Positions 10,002 through 24,428 of a DNA stretch of 64,000 bases are shown piece by piece. The stretch comes from Arthonia radiata (lineage: Eukaryota; Ascomycota; Arthoniomycetes; Arthoniales; Arthoniaceae): positions 2,670,340 through 2,734,339 of the forward strand of contig PSQN01000003.1 in NCBI GenBank assembly GCA_002989075.1, read 5' to 3'. Position 1 is the first letter of the stretch. Each line of letters begins with the position of its first letter. The notes beneath the pieces are model-generated. The model saw only the letters and a list, made by a program, of their open reading frames with translations. It had not been told where the DNA came from and searched no databases. A program made the position numbers and the translations under genes.

Positions 10002-13000
10002 CACCCCCTCAGGATCAACCATGCCGACGACGGTGGCGACATCCCAACAAACGAGATGCTCCTAACAAACTACATAAGGTTGTTCTTCTGATTATCTTCC
10101 GTACGGGGAGCTAGGTCTTATCCAAATCGGACTATTATTGCCTACGTAATTACTTACCTGTCGATAATATATTAAGATACCGTCGAAAGATACCTAGAAT
10201 ATCGATAAAAAGTATCGATCCTAGGCATACTTTTGACTCTCTAGTTTTAGTACAGCGTACTAAGTCTATATTAAGAGTCTTGGGCCCGTACCATACTAAG
10301 TTGTTAAACGAACCTTCGATGCTTAACTAGACTAAGAGTCTTTATTAAGCTATCCGCAATATTATCGATAGTAGGAACATATTTAACTGCAATATAACTC
10401 TAAAGCAACTACTCCCTATAGAAATACCAGCGCACTTCGATGTGCTTAGTCCCCTTATAATGCTCTAAATTCTTAGCAAGAGCGATTGTACTAGTATTGT
10501 CCTCCTTAATTACTATAGACGTTACGTTAATACAGTTAAACTTCTTAATTAGACGTAAGACCCAGAGAGCCTCCTACGTATAAATCGTTAACGCTACTAA
10601 CTTAGCCTCAGTTAAGCTTAAAGTTACAATTCTCTGTAGTCCGAACTACTACGTAACGGGGCCCTTTACCTTAGTTCCAACGGTAAAGACGTAACCTAAG
10701 TGTAAGCAGCGATTCTTCTTATTGTCTTTATAAGCAGAATCGCTCTATTCTAACATACCGATGTTCTCTAAGATATTTACCTTAAAGTTGAAAGTAATGC
10801 TAATATCCAATGTACCCTTTATATACCGGTATACTAACTTTAGTTCTACTATATATTGCTCCGTAGAATTAGCTATAAACCGACAAAGCTTAGCAATCTC
10901 GCAGGCAAAGTCCGGTTAGGTAATTATAGCGGCATACATTAAGAATTTGCTTGTACGCTGATACTATACTAGTAGGTCCGTTAAAGTCTAATATCTGTTA
11001 AAAGGAGGATTAAGCTATATACCCTCTAGCAGTAGCGAGGCTCTAGAGCTACAGTTGTCTATATCTAATTCTACTAGTATTCGCTTTAGATATACTTTCT
11101 GACTTAGCTTTACCTTGCAGCGAGACCTATTTTGCTCTATCTTAATATTTAAGAAGTATTTTAACTTACTTAAGTCCTTTATCTTATAGCTGCGGGTTAG
11201 AATCTTCTTAACCTTATTTACCTTACGTCGTAATAGTGCCGCAACTAGAAAGTCGTTAACGTAGATCAAAATTTAGGTCTTTCCTTTAAAGAATAGATAA
11301 TAGTCTATCTTTAAATAAACAAATCTCTGTCGAGTAAGGGTTCTAGCGGCATCTTGATACTACTTATATATAGACTGCTTTAAGCCGTACAGCGTACGGG
11401 AGAGAAGCTACTTTATACCTAGATACGGTGGTATTACCCTCTTAGACGGTTTTATTTAAATTTCTACGTTATCGGGAAGATAGAGATTTAGAAATACAGT
11501 TACGGCATCTATTTAATTATACTTAAGGTTTAGTACTGCGACTAGAGTTATAAAGATATAGAACGTGTTAGTCTTTATTACGGCTATAAACGTCTTATTA
11601 AAGCTACCTTTGTTCTAGAGAAATTCCTTTGCTACTATACGTGCCTCGTACCGTACAACTATACCGCAATCGTTAGTCTTTAGATTGAATACCTACTTAG
11701 TGGCGAGGACCCTTGCACCCTTTAGCGGATATCTCCAGTAAAATATCTTGTTAGCTTTCTGCGATTCGATCTCCTTAGCCATTATCTTTCCTTAATTGTC
11801 TAAATCTATCTTTATAGCTTTCTTATACGTCTTAAAAGCATATAGTTAATTTAAGTCTGCTATAGCGGTAGCGAATACCTTAGCAAACCGCTTCTCTGCG
11901 GATATAGTAAAAGCAAAGGTTAAACCAGAAAAGAATCCTAGTAGCCTACGTAATGTAGGTAAAGGGCTTGATAGCAAGTCGAAACGAATCGAATTTTAAT
12001 TTAAATTTGGATACTTAATCGGTATGTACGTACAATAGTAAGCTTCTAGCGAACTAGACGAAGGCGTACACAGAGTACTCGCTTCGTTGTTGTTGTTACT
12101 AAAGTACTTCCTATCTAGATAGTCGTTGTAGTTAATCCTCCTACTACTAATACTCTCTAGAACATCGCTCGGATTATAAACTAGAAGAGACGGAGACAAC
12201 GGTAGTATATCTAGATTAGCAATCGGCGTTAATAGTAATACTAGCTTTGCTCTACGAAGTATTCTAAACTAACTATATAAATTGCCTAACTCGCTTGTAC
12301 GCTCCTCCGCTAATATCTTCTTTACTAACTTCGGTACCCGTATATCCTCTAGTTCTTCTATATTAAGACGCTAACGGATACAATTATTGCTATTAATGTT
12401 AGAAGCACCGCTACTATTATCGAAGCTAGCTAGACTACTGCCTTATAAGCTAAATTTACCGATATTATTATACGAACGCAGGAAGGGTTAACTAAAAGTT
12501 AAGTCTTCCGGATCGAGATAAGGGACTAAAGGCTCTACCTTATAATTCTTAGCGTTTAGATTCTTAAGGTCATTTACTTGCTTAAGAATATCCGCAACCG
12601 TTTTAAAGCGAGATTTATTAAATTAAACATAAGAGATCTTTATTACCCCCTTACGCGTTAGAACGAGTATATAATAAGTAGTTCTGCTACTATTAGTAGC
12701 GTACCCTACTATCTTATTAATATAGGCCCTCGAGTTAAACTTCCTAGGGATACGGCGAGCAACGGGGACAGTAATATATACTGTATAACTAAAAGCTCGT
12801 AAATAAGAGATATTTAGCGGTACACGCTTCTTCTATAAAGCCTTATTAACGGCTTAATATAGAGTCTTGCTATTAAGCGCTACCGTAGCCGTACGGTTAA
12901 GAATATAGATAGCTGTACTGTAGGCTTCGTTCCAATACTTCTGCGGCACTTTGCTACCGATAAGCATTAAACGAGCTATATTGTAAATAATTCTGTTCGT

Positions 13001-13915
13001 TCGCTCCGTAACTCTGTATTTACCTAGCGTATAGGAAGGTAAGTAATATACCTAAATACCCTTACTCAGGCAATATTCCTGAAGCGAACTAAACTCAGTA
13101 CTGTTGTTAATCTTAATGCCCTTAATCTTCTAATTTAATTGCTTATTATAAAGCATCTTAAACGTCTTAAACGTAGATAAGACAGTATTACCTGTTTTAC
13201 CGTCAAGCTTTTAAAAGTACCGCGCACAGCAACAGTCGTCTGTTATATTTAAGGTAGTATTACTGTTGTTGGCAATCGCCTTCGGCGTAATAAGACCAAC
13301 GAGGTTAAGGTATAGGAGATCTAAAAACTTATTGTGTCTATCTTAGAGTATCTTACCGTTATAGTAGATAGCCTTGCCTTGTATACAAGCGCTGTAGTTA
13401 TAATTAAGCTTAAGAATGCTGTTACCTAAGCTAGTAACCTGCTTAGCGGTCTTCTATAAGTAATCGTAGGATATATACCCGAAGCGTACGTACTACGTCT
13501 TAGAAGATACGCTTAAAGCCGTACTACCGTCGATAAGGTCTAAGACCTAGTAGCGACTAGTATTAATTAGTCTTATAAGCTTATTGTTACTGTTTGTTCG
13601 TATAATCTTGTTTTCTTCTATATATACGCTAAAGCTATGCTTAGATAACTTATAGCTTAATAGCAAATTAACGAACAAACTAGAGAGATACAGTACGTTT
13701 ATAAGCTTTAAGTCGACAATGTCCTTATTAGTCTTCTACGTCTTCATATAGACTATACCTCGCTTAGTTATATTTGTAGTACCTTTAACGGTATAAACTA
13801 CGACCTAGCAAGGCTCTAGGTCGGTAAACGTACCTAGATTATTGTATATATGGTCGGATGCTCTAGAGTCTGCAAGCCAATCTGTGCCTAACCGAGTAGC
13901 GAGTCTAGTAGTAAG

Positions 13916-14137
13916 TATTGTAAGAGATAGCGGATATTGTCGCTCGATTGCTACTACTACTAATCTTACTATTCTACTGCGTCTAGGAGTCTACTTATAT
14001 ACCCTGCTGTAGCCAGCTAGCTTCTACTATACTAGGTATCTCTCTGCCACTGTCTTACCCTATTTATAGGTAGTTGCCGAGAAGGCTCCGGTCTAGGTTC
14101 TATTTGCTATCTATTAGCTAAGAGAGTATTTACAATA
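13916..14137. repeat. Copia-2 LTR (left copy, 222 bp)
   Basis: Aligns end to end with 24207-24428. The consensus ends are TGTTGTAAGAG and TTTACAACA, which are inverted relative to each other as usual for LTRs. Confidence 0.9.
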
Positions 14138-17100
14138 CTCCCTCTACTTCCTTAGCGGCTACCCTCTTCCGATACCTAAGCCCTATCTAGGCTGCATTCG
14201 CTGCATACTTCGGCGCAGGTAGTAGCTTGGTTAGGTAGTTAGCAGCTATATCCTTTGTAGGTATATACTGTACCTCAATCTTACTGTTCTCGGTAAGTTC
14301 CCTAATATAGTATATACTAACGTCGATATACTTAGTCTGAGCATAGAACTCGGGATTCTTAACTAGAGCAATCGCGCTCTAATTGTCTTCGTATAGTAGT
14401 AACGGCTGTACTACTAGGCTCCCCCGACCTAGTTGCTCTAGTAAGTTCTAAACTTAGACGACCTCTTTACTGGCATAAGCGAGAGCTCTATATTTAGCTT
14501 TAGTTGTCGATATTAAGGTACTCCGCTGAAGCCTGCTACTCTAAGATATAGCTCCCCCGGCTAATATATAAATATACCCTATTGTCGAACGTCTACTGCT
14601 ATCTACTGCGTAGTCTGCATCTAAATAGTAGTAAAGCTACTTAGATGCCGAACTTATACCGATTCTGTATCGGATACTATATACTAAGGTTCTATAGAGG
14701 TACTATAGCTCCTTCTGTGCTACAGCAGCGTGCTTGCCTGCTGAATTGTAACAATATTAACTAAGCATTTGAGTTACAAACGCAATGTCTGGCCTGCTTA
14801 CTCGTACAAGCTAATTTAGCTTATTAATTAGTATCTAATATTGCTCTATATCAGCTAACGGCTCCCTTTCCTAGATTAAGGTTAAATTTGTATACCTCTT
14901 TACTAGTATATTTACCTCCTTAGGGCTTTAGACATACTCTACCAGCAGCTCCTAGATATAGTACGCTTAATCGAGTTAAATTATCTGTTTACTGCGGTCT
15001 CGTTAGATTCTAATTCCTAGGATCGTACTAACCTCGTTAAGGTCCTATATCTAATATTCTTGCTTTAGAAGCTCCTTTATGCGAACAACCTCTTGTAGAT
15101 TAGATACTACAATTAGCATGTCGTCGACGTATAAGGCGACAATTGTGCGTCTTTTCTTGTCGACCTAAATGCTTTGCTCTGCGGATAAGCTACAAAACCC
15201 AATTTTCTCGAAAAATCGCCCAATCTTTTAATTCCAGACCCGACCTAACTGTTTAAGCCCTGGTAGTCCTTTTCGAAGCTTTAAGACCTTACCCTCTAGT
15301 ATATCTATGTCTCCTAGGGTCTATAGGTAGACGTTCTTGTCTAGTTCCCCTAGCAAGTAGGCGGACACTATATTTATTTAATGTACCTCTAGGTCTTCTA
15401 CTACAGCTACTGCTAGCAACACTCGCAAGGACTCTATACGTACGACCGGCGAGAAAGTCTTAAAGAAATCGACCCCTGGCTGCTAACTAAAACCTCTTAC
15501 TACTAGCTTAGCTTTATACTTGTCGACCTGACCATTGGGCAGGAGCTTTATCTTAAATATTTACTTAGTGTCGACTAGGTTTGTACGATCGCTAGGGTGG
15601 TCGACAACTTCCTAAGTCTAGTTTCTGTATAGCGACTAGACCTAATTCTAGATTACTAGGCCTTAGAACCGCTTGTTCTTTAAGCTAATTGCTTTCTAAT
15701 AGTTCTTTGGTATAGAACCGGCTCTTAGAGGGGCATAGTCGACTTTCAGCGCTTTTTAAAGCTGTTCCGCTTCTTCTCCGTACGCTGTGTCTTCGTACCG
15801 TTGTAGTAGTCGAGTAGCGCGCCCTAATCGCCTAGCAATCGGGCCCGGTTTAGAGTCTTCTTAGCTACTAGGTGTTAACGATAGTATACTTCCCCTGCTA
15901 CCAGCAAACGTCTCTTGAAAAGCCTTAATCGCCTCCCTAGTAGTACGTTCTTGCTACTCTCTAGTAGCTCTAAGTTGTAGCGTCTCCTGTCTAAGGTCTA
16001 GGTCCTTAAATACGTCGATATATTGCTTAGTATAGGGCCTAAATAGCTGACCTCCTTTTACTAATTTATTAAATCGCACTAAGCTGGCGAGTCGTACAAT
16101 CTTTATACGAGGGTCTAGAATCCGGTACTGTCTAGTTGTCTCTATATAGCTTACAAAGACTCCTTAGGCTACTATAGGCTCTAGCTTGTTAGTACGGCGC
16201 TCCTTAGGGGTTTGGCTGTATGCAACGCAGCCAAATACTCGTAGATACCCGAGACTAGGCTTTCTACCCATCTAGAGCTTCTCTGAGCACTACTTCCCCG
16301 GCCGGGGAGTCCAATTCTTAAGGTAGGCGGCTACGTGTACCGCTTTACCCCAGAGCTTCTTTAATAGATCTACTGCAACTAGCATACTTCTAGCAGTTAT
16401 AATTAGTGTACGATTTAAGCGCTTAGCAACGCCGTTTTACTTAGACGTATATAGTACTAAGAGTTTAATTTGCACACTCTGCTTCTGCAAGTCTCTTATT
16501 AGGGCCTTAAACTCTGCTACATTATTGAGCCGTATAGCCTACAGCTGGCAGCCACTCTACTGCTTAGCTTGCTGCCTTTAAGCTCGAAATGTCCTCTGTA
16601 GGGTATATTAAACTTCTTTAAGAAAGATTTAGAACTTTCTTGTATAATCGTTAGTTATTGTTAGCATATGTTGCTTACCTTCTAGCGTCTAATGCTTAAA
16701 AGGATTCTAATAGTCTATATGCACCCGCTTAAGCTTCTTCTAAGCTCTTTCTGCTAGCTTCTTGCTAACAATTTGTACGGCTTTCGTTAGTTTGTACGTC
16801 TCGTAGGCCTTAACCGGCCTAATCTCTGCTAATATACCCTGTTTACCGCCTACAGCAAGCTACTACATCTTTTGCTCTCTTAAATATCCTAGTCTACGGT
16901 ACTAAAGCCGCGATGCTATATTTTGAGCAATACTTACGTTTATTGTCTTAATTTGCTTTATACAAAGTATATACGCCTTCCTATAGCGTTCCGCAGTTGC
17001 GACCTATTTTCTGTTCTTCCTAAGGCTTACCTTCTGCCTTATAAATCCGAACAACATTCCTCGATTAGCCAGCTAGCTGATAGACAGCAAGTTGTATCTA

Positions 17101-18116
17101 ATCTAGAGTATATAGATTGCACCTACAATCTTCGTACGAATACCGCCGATTCGTACCTCAATCGTATCCGTTCCGGGCGCTTCTAAGATCTGTCCGTTAG
17201 CGATCCTAATCTCCCCTTAATAGGGGGCATAGTCGATAAAAAGGCTCTTATCGAACGTTATATGCTGTGTGCAGCTCAAATCGAGTACCTACTCGTTTGA
17301 ATCCTGCTAATATAGCAGCCCTGCTATAGTTACTATAGCTATTCAAGCCGCGTTAGCTTCTTCTCTAGGCTCCTGCCTAGAGGCCCGGCACTCTAACTGG
17401 TAGTGCCCTTTCTAATAACATTTAAAGCATTCAATGTTACCTTTATTAAACCTTCTCTGAGGCTGTCGCTGCTCCCCCTAGCGCTGCTGCTTCCTCACAG
17501 CAAATCTGGCCAGTTTCTAACCTCCCTAATCCTTTAGTGAGAGCTTAACTTCTTTGAGACGCTGTATAACCTTATAATAGGACATTAAGGCTATTTCTAC
17601 TGCCCTTAGGGCTAATACCGTCGTCTAGTAGGCCTCTGGCAGGCTTCGTACGAATACAGCCTTCTTAGCTGCATCTAACGAGCGTTTATCCGGCCTCGCA
17701 GCAGCAATCTGCAGCTGTAGTCGGGATAACTTGCTAGTACTAGTATTAAGTATGCCTACCTACTAAAACTTATGAAACTCGGATAGCAGGCGCTGTACCC
17801 GCTCTTCGCTGGGTACCTGGTAGATTGTACGAAGCTTGTCGAGAGCCTGTTTTAGTAACCGAAGCCCTAGTAGGTAAGTACGTTGCTCCTTATTAACAGT
17901 TAATTTAATAATAGCTAACGCTCGTACCGAGTTCTTCCTCTAAGTCTTCTTGTTCTTTCTAAGGCCGCTGGTAGACACCTCTACGTACTTCTAAAGACCT
18001 TTACCTTCTAGTACGTCCTGCAGCACATCAACCTATTTAAGGAAGTTAGCGTCGCCTAGCACAGAGACCTTAGAGAAGCTCTTCTTATAGGATTCTTCTA
18101 TCTTATTCGTACGGAG

Positions 18117-18390
18117 TGTTACGGAACTACCTTAGATCAACCAACTACCGCCTTTGGAAGCTATTGACACGCCTACCGTATTAGGAAGACTGTTCTTTGC
18201 TACCAATCAATTGCCAGTTCACCTTCTCCCAGCTTTACCTCCGGTTGCCTAGGCAAAAGGTAAAGGCTTGGCAAACCGCTCTAACTAACTAAATAGTAGT
18301 TCTGGTTTCCTAGATAGTTGTTCTGTAGCTTTGAAATTCTATCTGTTCCTCTGTGCAGTTAATAAGTTGTTCTCGATATCGCCCGTAATA
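18117..18390. repeat. Gypsy 5' LTR (274 bp)
   Basis: Starts TGTTACGGAACTACC and ends near GCCCGTAA. It aligns over its full length with 23842-24115. Confidence 0.9.
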
Positions 18391-21300
18391 TTATTCCAAA
18401 GCTCTACCTCTTTTACCTATATGTACGTAGTAGACATTAGTAGTGTTAATATTTACTAAAGACTGTTGTACTGCACCTAATAAACCCGTCGAACTATTTA
18501 AGCATTCTTTGGCAAGATACAACTAACAGACGCTGAGCGAGGCAGTTAGTAGAAATCGAACCGAATTAAATTAACTTTGCAGAATAGATTCCGCTGTAGT
18601 AAAAAGTATTGTTAACCCTACCCAAGCACGAAGCTTTAATAGTTATATACCTACTATACGAGATAGCACCCCGAGAATCGTTACTAAACCGTCTAGTTAG
18701 TAATAATAATACTAATACGCAATTCTACAGAGACATTAGGAGCTACGCGACAGACGATAATATAATTAATCTAATAACGACCCGGCCGGAGGACTTCTCC
18801 GTATTTTGGGTAGAATTTTACGCCGAATATACCGATACTTAAGCTCAATTACGTAAGCTCTAGACTAAAGAGGACGAGCGCCGAAATCGTCGTTAGAATG
18901 TTAATCTCTAAACAATTAGAAAGAGTCGCAAAGAGACTACTAAGGAGACGCCTGCGTTAGATTAGATTAGTAATAAAGAGAAATCTAAGAAGATGCCCGA
19001 CCCTCCTATTTTCGCTGGCGGGGCCTTACAAGAGCTTAAGTTATAGATACGTCGTATAAAGAATAAGATGCACATTAACGCTAATTACTATTCGTTAAAC
19101 AAAGCTAAAGTAGCTTATATTCTATTACGCCTAGATAGAACCGCCGCTTAGTACGTAGAACCTTACTTAAACTGAGTCGAAGAGACTATACTGGAGGACG
19201 TCTACTAGGCGTTAGAGAACCGGTACGGAGATCTATTTTAAGAAGAAACTGCTCGCAAGGACTACCGCAATCTACGCTAAGGACAGAAAAAATTGTCTAA
19301 GTTTCTTGTCTAGTTCTACGAACACGTAATTAAAGTTAATATCGATAAATTAACTTAGCTATACGACTTACGGGACAAAATTAATATTCTCTTTAAGAAA
19401 GCTACGCTGCTGTATAAGCTTAAGACTGTCGCTAATTATATTAAGGAACTCTAATTCGCCGACCAAAATATTTAGCAGATTAATAAGGCGAAGTCTCGAG
19501 TAAACGCAGTTAAGGAGAATAACTCTTAACTAAATCGATCTCTATAGTCGCGGACAAACTTAGCTCTAGCAGGAACTAGAACTCCTACCGCTGCCGTCGA
19601 GCTCTTAACTACTCTAGTAGCACGTTAATTAACTTTAAGCACGAACCCTTTTTAACGAAACGTAGAAGATATTACTTGCTATAAGTATTAGAAGAAGGGC
19701 TATTACTAGAGGAACTACCCTCTTAAGAAGACTCTAGCACCGGAATAGGGAAACGCGTAGCCCTCTACGAAGTTTAGTTAGAGCGGCTAGCACTAGGCAG
19801 CAGTTAGGCTTTAGAGAAGGTTAACAAACTCTACTCTCTACCTCTAGAGCTGGTTAACATCGAAAATAATATAAAGATATAGGACGACCCGTTTATTTAG
19901 ATATAGCTGTTGATAGCTAGCAACTAAAACTAAACTCCGCTTAAGTTCTTAGCGATAATAGACATAGGTTGCTAGATCGCTGCCGTTATAGATTACCGCC
20001 TTACAGAGAAGATTTACTAAACGTTTAAGATTAGCTTAGTAAAGCTAAATAAACTAATTACTATCTAAAGATTCGAAGGACAGCCGGGAAAGACTATTAA
20101 AAAGGGACTATTCGTGTCGGTACAGGTACAAGACTACTGAATCCCGCGTACGTTGTTCTACGTTATCTAGCTAAGAACGCAAAAGATCTTGTTAGGGAAA
20201 CGCTAGTTAGAAACGTACTCTGTGTCGATAGACTGTAAGAAAGGACTATTAAAATTTAGAAACGATTGTAAGTACAAGTAGAAGCCGGTATAGAATTAGT
20301 TAACGATACCTAAATCTCTATTCGACTTAAGGCTAGCCCAAATCGATCCGAATCTATCTCGGAACGGCCGAATTATAGAAGATAAGCGGCCCTTACCGTT
20401 AGTAAAGGTAACAATACTAAAGAGGTTCGAGGCTAACTAGCAGGTTCAACCTTAAATACCGATTAGCCCCGCTAAAACGAGCTCGATTAATTAAGGACAA
20501 GGAGCGTCGGTTGCCGCGGAAGGTGCTTAGAAGGCCTTCTTTGAGAAAGAGATATATAAGGAACCTAAGTTGCGACTTAAAAAGCGACAGGATACCTCTA
20601 TACTCGGAAGCCTCTAGCAGATTAACTTTGTAGGTACAGCTCCGTTTCGATACCTAGCAAAGTAGAAGAACGCCAAAGTATTTTCTATAACTATAAAGAA
20701 CATTGAATCCTATCAGAAAAAAGACTAAGAAACGATTAATCTAAAATTAAAGCTACTTAAAGAGTTCTAAGAGTTTTTAAATATATTTAATAAGAACGGC
20801 GCGGACAAGCTATTACCTTACCGACTACAAGACTTAAAGATAAAGCTAAAGTCTAGCTCCAAATTACCTTATTAAGAACCCTTAAGGAGGATATTAACAG
20901 AAGAGGCTAGTCTTATTAAAGACTACGTACGGTTAAACCTCGCTAAACAGTATATCTCGCCTAGCGACTTTTATTACAGCTCTTCGATCCTGTTTGTTCG
21001 TAAACTAGGAGGTAGACTCTATTTATATATTAATTACCGAAGACTAAACGTAGTTACTCAGAGAGACTTCTATCCGCTTCTATTAATTAAGGAAACTCTA
21101 GTAAGGGTTACTAAAGTATAGTAGTTCTCGAAGCTTAATATCCGTTAGGCCTTTTATCAACTAAAAATAGCTTTAGAAGAAGATTCGAACCTTACGACTT
21201 TCGCTACCCGCCTTGAAAACTATAAGTACAACGTAGTTCTGTTTGACCTGTATAATGCTTCTTCGGCCTTCTAACGATTTATAAACGATTTCTTTTTGAA

Positions 21301-23841
21301 TATACTTAACAAGTACGTATCAATTTATCTAGACGATATACTTATCTTTAGTAAGTTAAAGAAGAAACACAAGGAATATATTTAACAGGTCTTATTACGG
21401 CTAAGGTTAATCGGTCTATACGCAGACATTAAGAAGTACGAGTTCTACAAGCAAGAGGTTAAGTATTTGGGCCTAGTTATTACGTTAATTGGAACCAAAA
21501 TAGACCTTAAAAAGGTTTAAGCGATTAAAGACTAGGAGAGACTTCAGTAAGGTAATATTACTACTGTACGGCGGTTTCTAGAGTTTTATAACTACTATCG
21601 ACAATTTATCTAGAACTTTAGTAAAATAGCTTGCCCGCTAAACAGCCTAACGAAGAAGAATAGCGGACCGTAAGACAATAGCTGCGATAAAGCCTTCGAG
21701 CACCTTAAAGAGAAAGTTAGTAAGGAACCAGTTATAACGCACTTTTGTCCAAACAAGCAATTATTTATAAAATATAATTCTTTAGATTTGGTAGCGGTAG
21801 GTATTTTGTCGCAACTTAACGACGATAGCTAACTAAGACTAGTAGCCTACTAGTTCTTGAGCCTTAACCCCGCGGAGCTAAACTACGCTATCTATAATAA
21901 GGAATTATTGGCGATCGTTAAGTCTTTTAAAATATTCTGACTGGAGCTATAGTCTGTGTCTACTAACAAGCTAACCTAAATTCTTACCGATTATTAAGCA
22001 TTAAAGTACTTTATATCGACTAAGTAACTAACCCGACGATAAGCCCAATAAGCCGAGTTCCTCTCAGCATTTAATTTTAAAATTACGTACCGTAGAGAGA
22101 CGGCGAACGGGAAGGCAGACGCTTTAATAAGAAGAGCCCCGGGCTTAAGAGTAAAAGAAGATTCTAATATATTTTAAACGTTGTTGCCTGCTAGCAAACT
22201 GTCTATAAAGGTTCAAGAAGACTATTAAGTATGCCTAATTAATACGGAAGACAAGGCCGAACCCCTAGCGGTACTTAAAGAATTGGTAAAAGAAGCGAAT
22301 ACTAAAGACAAAGCCTTTAGTCGTATCTATAAAGCCCTAGCTAAGTATAAAGAAGACAATCTAATCGATAGAAACGTTAAAGGCTATTATCTACTACTAT
22401 ACTTAAATATTGATAAACTACTATTAATACAAGAACGCTTAGTAGTGCCTAGTTTCTATGTTACTAAAGTAATTAACAAGATACATTCTTTAATAGAAAC
22501 AGAACACATAGAAGTTAGAAACACAATTTATTAGCTCGCTAGACACTACTAGTTTCCCTAACTATTAAGAAAGATAAAGTAGTTTGTCAATAATTACTAT
22601 ATCTATAGGAGGACTAAGCTAAGGAACGAGAAGCTAGCAGGGCTTCTTTAGCCGTTGCCGGCCTCCGAGAGGCCTAACTTAGACTATACTATAAATTTTA
22701 TTACCGACCTACCGAAGTTTAGACTAAACAAAGACAATGCTATCTTAGTGCTAGTTAACAGATTAGCGAAGCTAAAAATATTCCTCTTTTATAAGTTTAA
22801 ACTTAGCGAAACGGATACCGAATCGATAGCGAACCTAATTTACTGGAACGTATAGTATAAACAAGGACTCTCGAGGTCCCTAACGTCTAACCGGGATTTA
22901 CGGTTTACCAGCGTAGTTTAGAGACACTTAATAAAGCGCTTAGAAGTAAATATTAAGCTTGCAACCACTTACTACCTTTAGACCGATAGCTAGTTCGAGA
23001 TCTCTTATCGAGGCATAGAGGTGCACCTAAGAATATTTATAAATTACTATTAAGACGACTAGTACGACAAGCTTCCCGCGGCCGAGTTTGCGGCAAATGC
23101 TACGGTGTCTGAAACAACCAAAATATTACTATTTAGTATAATCTACGGATATAAACCCTAAATAAGCTTCGAACCTACAACGAAACCTGTTAATTAGGAC
23201 TAAACTGCCTATAAGAGGGTTTAATCGGATAAAGCAGAGGCTGTAAGCAACCGTTTCTAGAAATTGTAGAAAGAAGGAAAATTAAATATAAAATAAGCTT
23301 AACTTAAGATAACGGAGTAGGTCAATAAACAGAGGTCTGATACAACCTTCGAAGTTAGAGACAAAGTATAGCTATTAACTAAGAATATTCGAACGGAGCG
23401 ACTATCGAAGAAGCTAGATTATAAGTATATTGGACTATACGCAATTATATACCGCCGAGGAAATACCTATATACTAGACCTTCTAGATTCAATAGAAATC
23501 TATAAAACATTTAATTCCTCGATGTTGTTAAGAGACCCTAACGAGCCTTTAGAAGGCTAGAAGTACTTCGACCTAGAGCCTATCGTAATTAACAATAACA
23601 ACGAATAGGTCGTTAAAGACATTATTAATGTACAGAAAAGTTAAAAACGAATCTAGGCCCGCGCAAAATAGTACGGCTACGACGAAGACCGGAAATAGTA
23701 CCTAATTAAAGACTTTAAACACGCTTAGGATCTACTAGAGAGCTTTTATAAGAAATACTCGAGCAAGCTAAGACCTAGGTAGTTGAAACCCTCTGTTATC
23801 TCGCTGGTTGAGGGTAACTAGCTTCTTAAAGGGAGGGATAG

Positions 23842-24115
23842 TATTACGGAACTACCTTAGATCAACCAACTACCGCCTTTAGAAGCTATTAACACGCCTA
23901 CCGTATTAGAAAGACTATTCTTTGCTACTAATTAATTGCCAGTTTACTTTCTTCTAGCTTTACCTCCGGTTGCCTAGGCAAAAGGTAAAGGCTTAGCAAA
24001 CCGCTCTAACTAACTAAATAGCAGTTCTAGTTTTCTAGATAGTTGTTCTGTAGCTTTAGAATTCTATCTGTTCCTCTGTGCAGTTAATAAGTTGTTCTTA
24101 ACATCGCCCGTAACA
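23842..24115. repeat. Gypsy 3' LTR (274 bp)
   Basis: Partner of 18117-18390, ending CGCCCGTAACA, followed by the target duplication. Differences between the pair are largely RIP-type transitions. Confidence 0.9.
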
Positions 24116-24193
24116 CAGAGGGGGGTAGAACTAGAGTAAGAAAACGAATAGATAATAGTAGATAAGAAACAACGACGGCAGTAAGGCGTTAAA

Positions 24194-24206
24194 CCGAGCT
24201 TATAAC
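24194..24206 (-). other. Copia-2 primer-binding site candidate
   Basis: Directly next to the 5' LTR, the minus strand reads GTTATAAGCTCGG. This resembles the complement of the anticodon arm of initiator tRNA-Met, the primer region used by Drosophila copia and yeast Ty5. Confidence 0.55.
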
Positions 24207-24428
24207 TGTTGTAAGAGATAGCGAATATTGTCGCTCGATTACTACTACTACTAACCTTACTATTCTGCTGCGCCTAGGAGTCTACTTATATACTCTACTG
24301 TAGCCAGCTAGCTTCTACTATACTAGGTATCTCTCTGCCACTGTCTTACCCTATTTATAGGTAGTTGCCGAGAAGGCTCCGGTCTAGGCTCTATTTGCTA
24401 CCTATTAGCTAAGAGAGTATTTATAATA
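24207..24428. repeat. Copia-2 LTR (right copy, 222 bp)
   Basis: Partner of 13916-14137, followed by the target duplication GTAAG at 24429-24433. It is the 5' LTR in the element's own orientation. Confidence 0.9.

Larger units (their letters stand above)
18117..24115 (+). mobile_element. Ty3/Gypsy-type LTR element, broken
   Basis: A 5,999 bp element with 274 bp LTRs at 18117-18390 and 23842-24115. Flanking 5-mers CGGAG (18112-18116) and CAGAG (24116-24120) fit one target duplication after RIP. On the plus strand come gag (about 18,600-19,700), a protease region near 19,900, reverse transcriptase with the YLDDILIFS block near 21,330, RNase H, and integrase (zinc-binding region and core at about 22,480-23,300). 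It is the innermost and so the youngest layer on this side. It carries dozens of breaks. Confidence 0.88.
13916..24428 (-). mobile_element. Ty1/Copia-type LTR element, Copia-2, broken, interrupted by Gypsy
   Basis: LTRs of 222 bp lie at 13916-14137 and 24207-24428, with an exact 5 bp target duplication GTAAG at 13911-13915 and 24429-24433. It sits inside Copia-1 and shares its minus orientation. Parts seen are reverse transcriptase/RNase H at about 14,150-15,700, integrase at about 16,000-16,900, a CCHC knuckle of gag near 17,390-17,435, and further gag sequence to 18,116. The Gypsy element entered about 86 bp inside the 5' LTR. Without it Copia-2 is about 4.5 kb. It has very many breaks. Confidence 0.87.

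Noticed and set aside
18609-18842. Open frames inside the AT-rich block as host genes
   Set aside because: They lie within the coding order of the LTR elements and share their composition.
24194-24206. CRISPR-like or other spaced repeat arrays in the AT-rich block
   Set aside because: Repeats there are LTR pairs at long distance; no regular short spacing was found.
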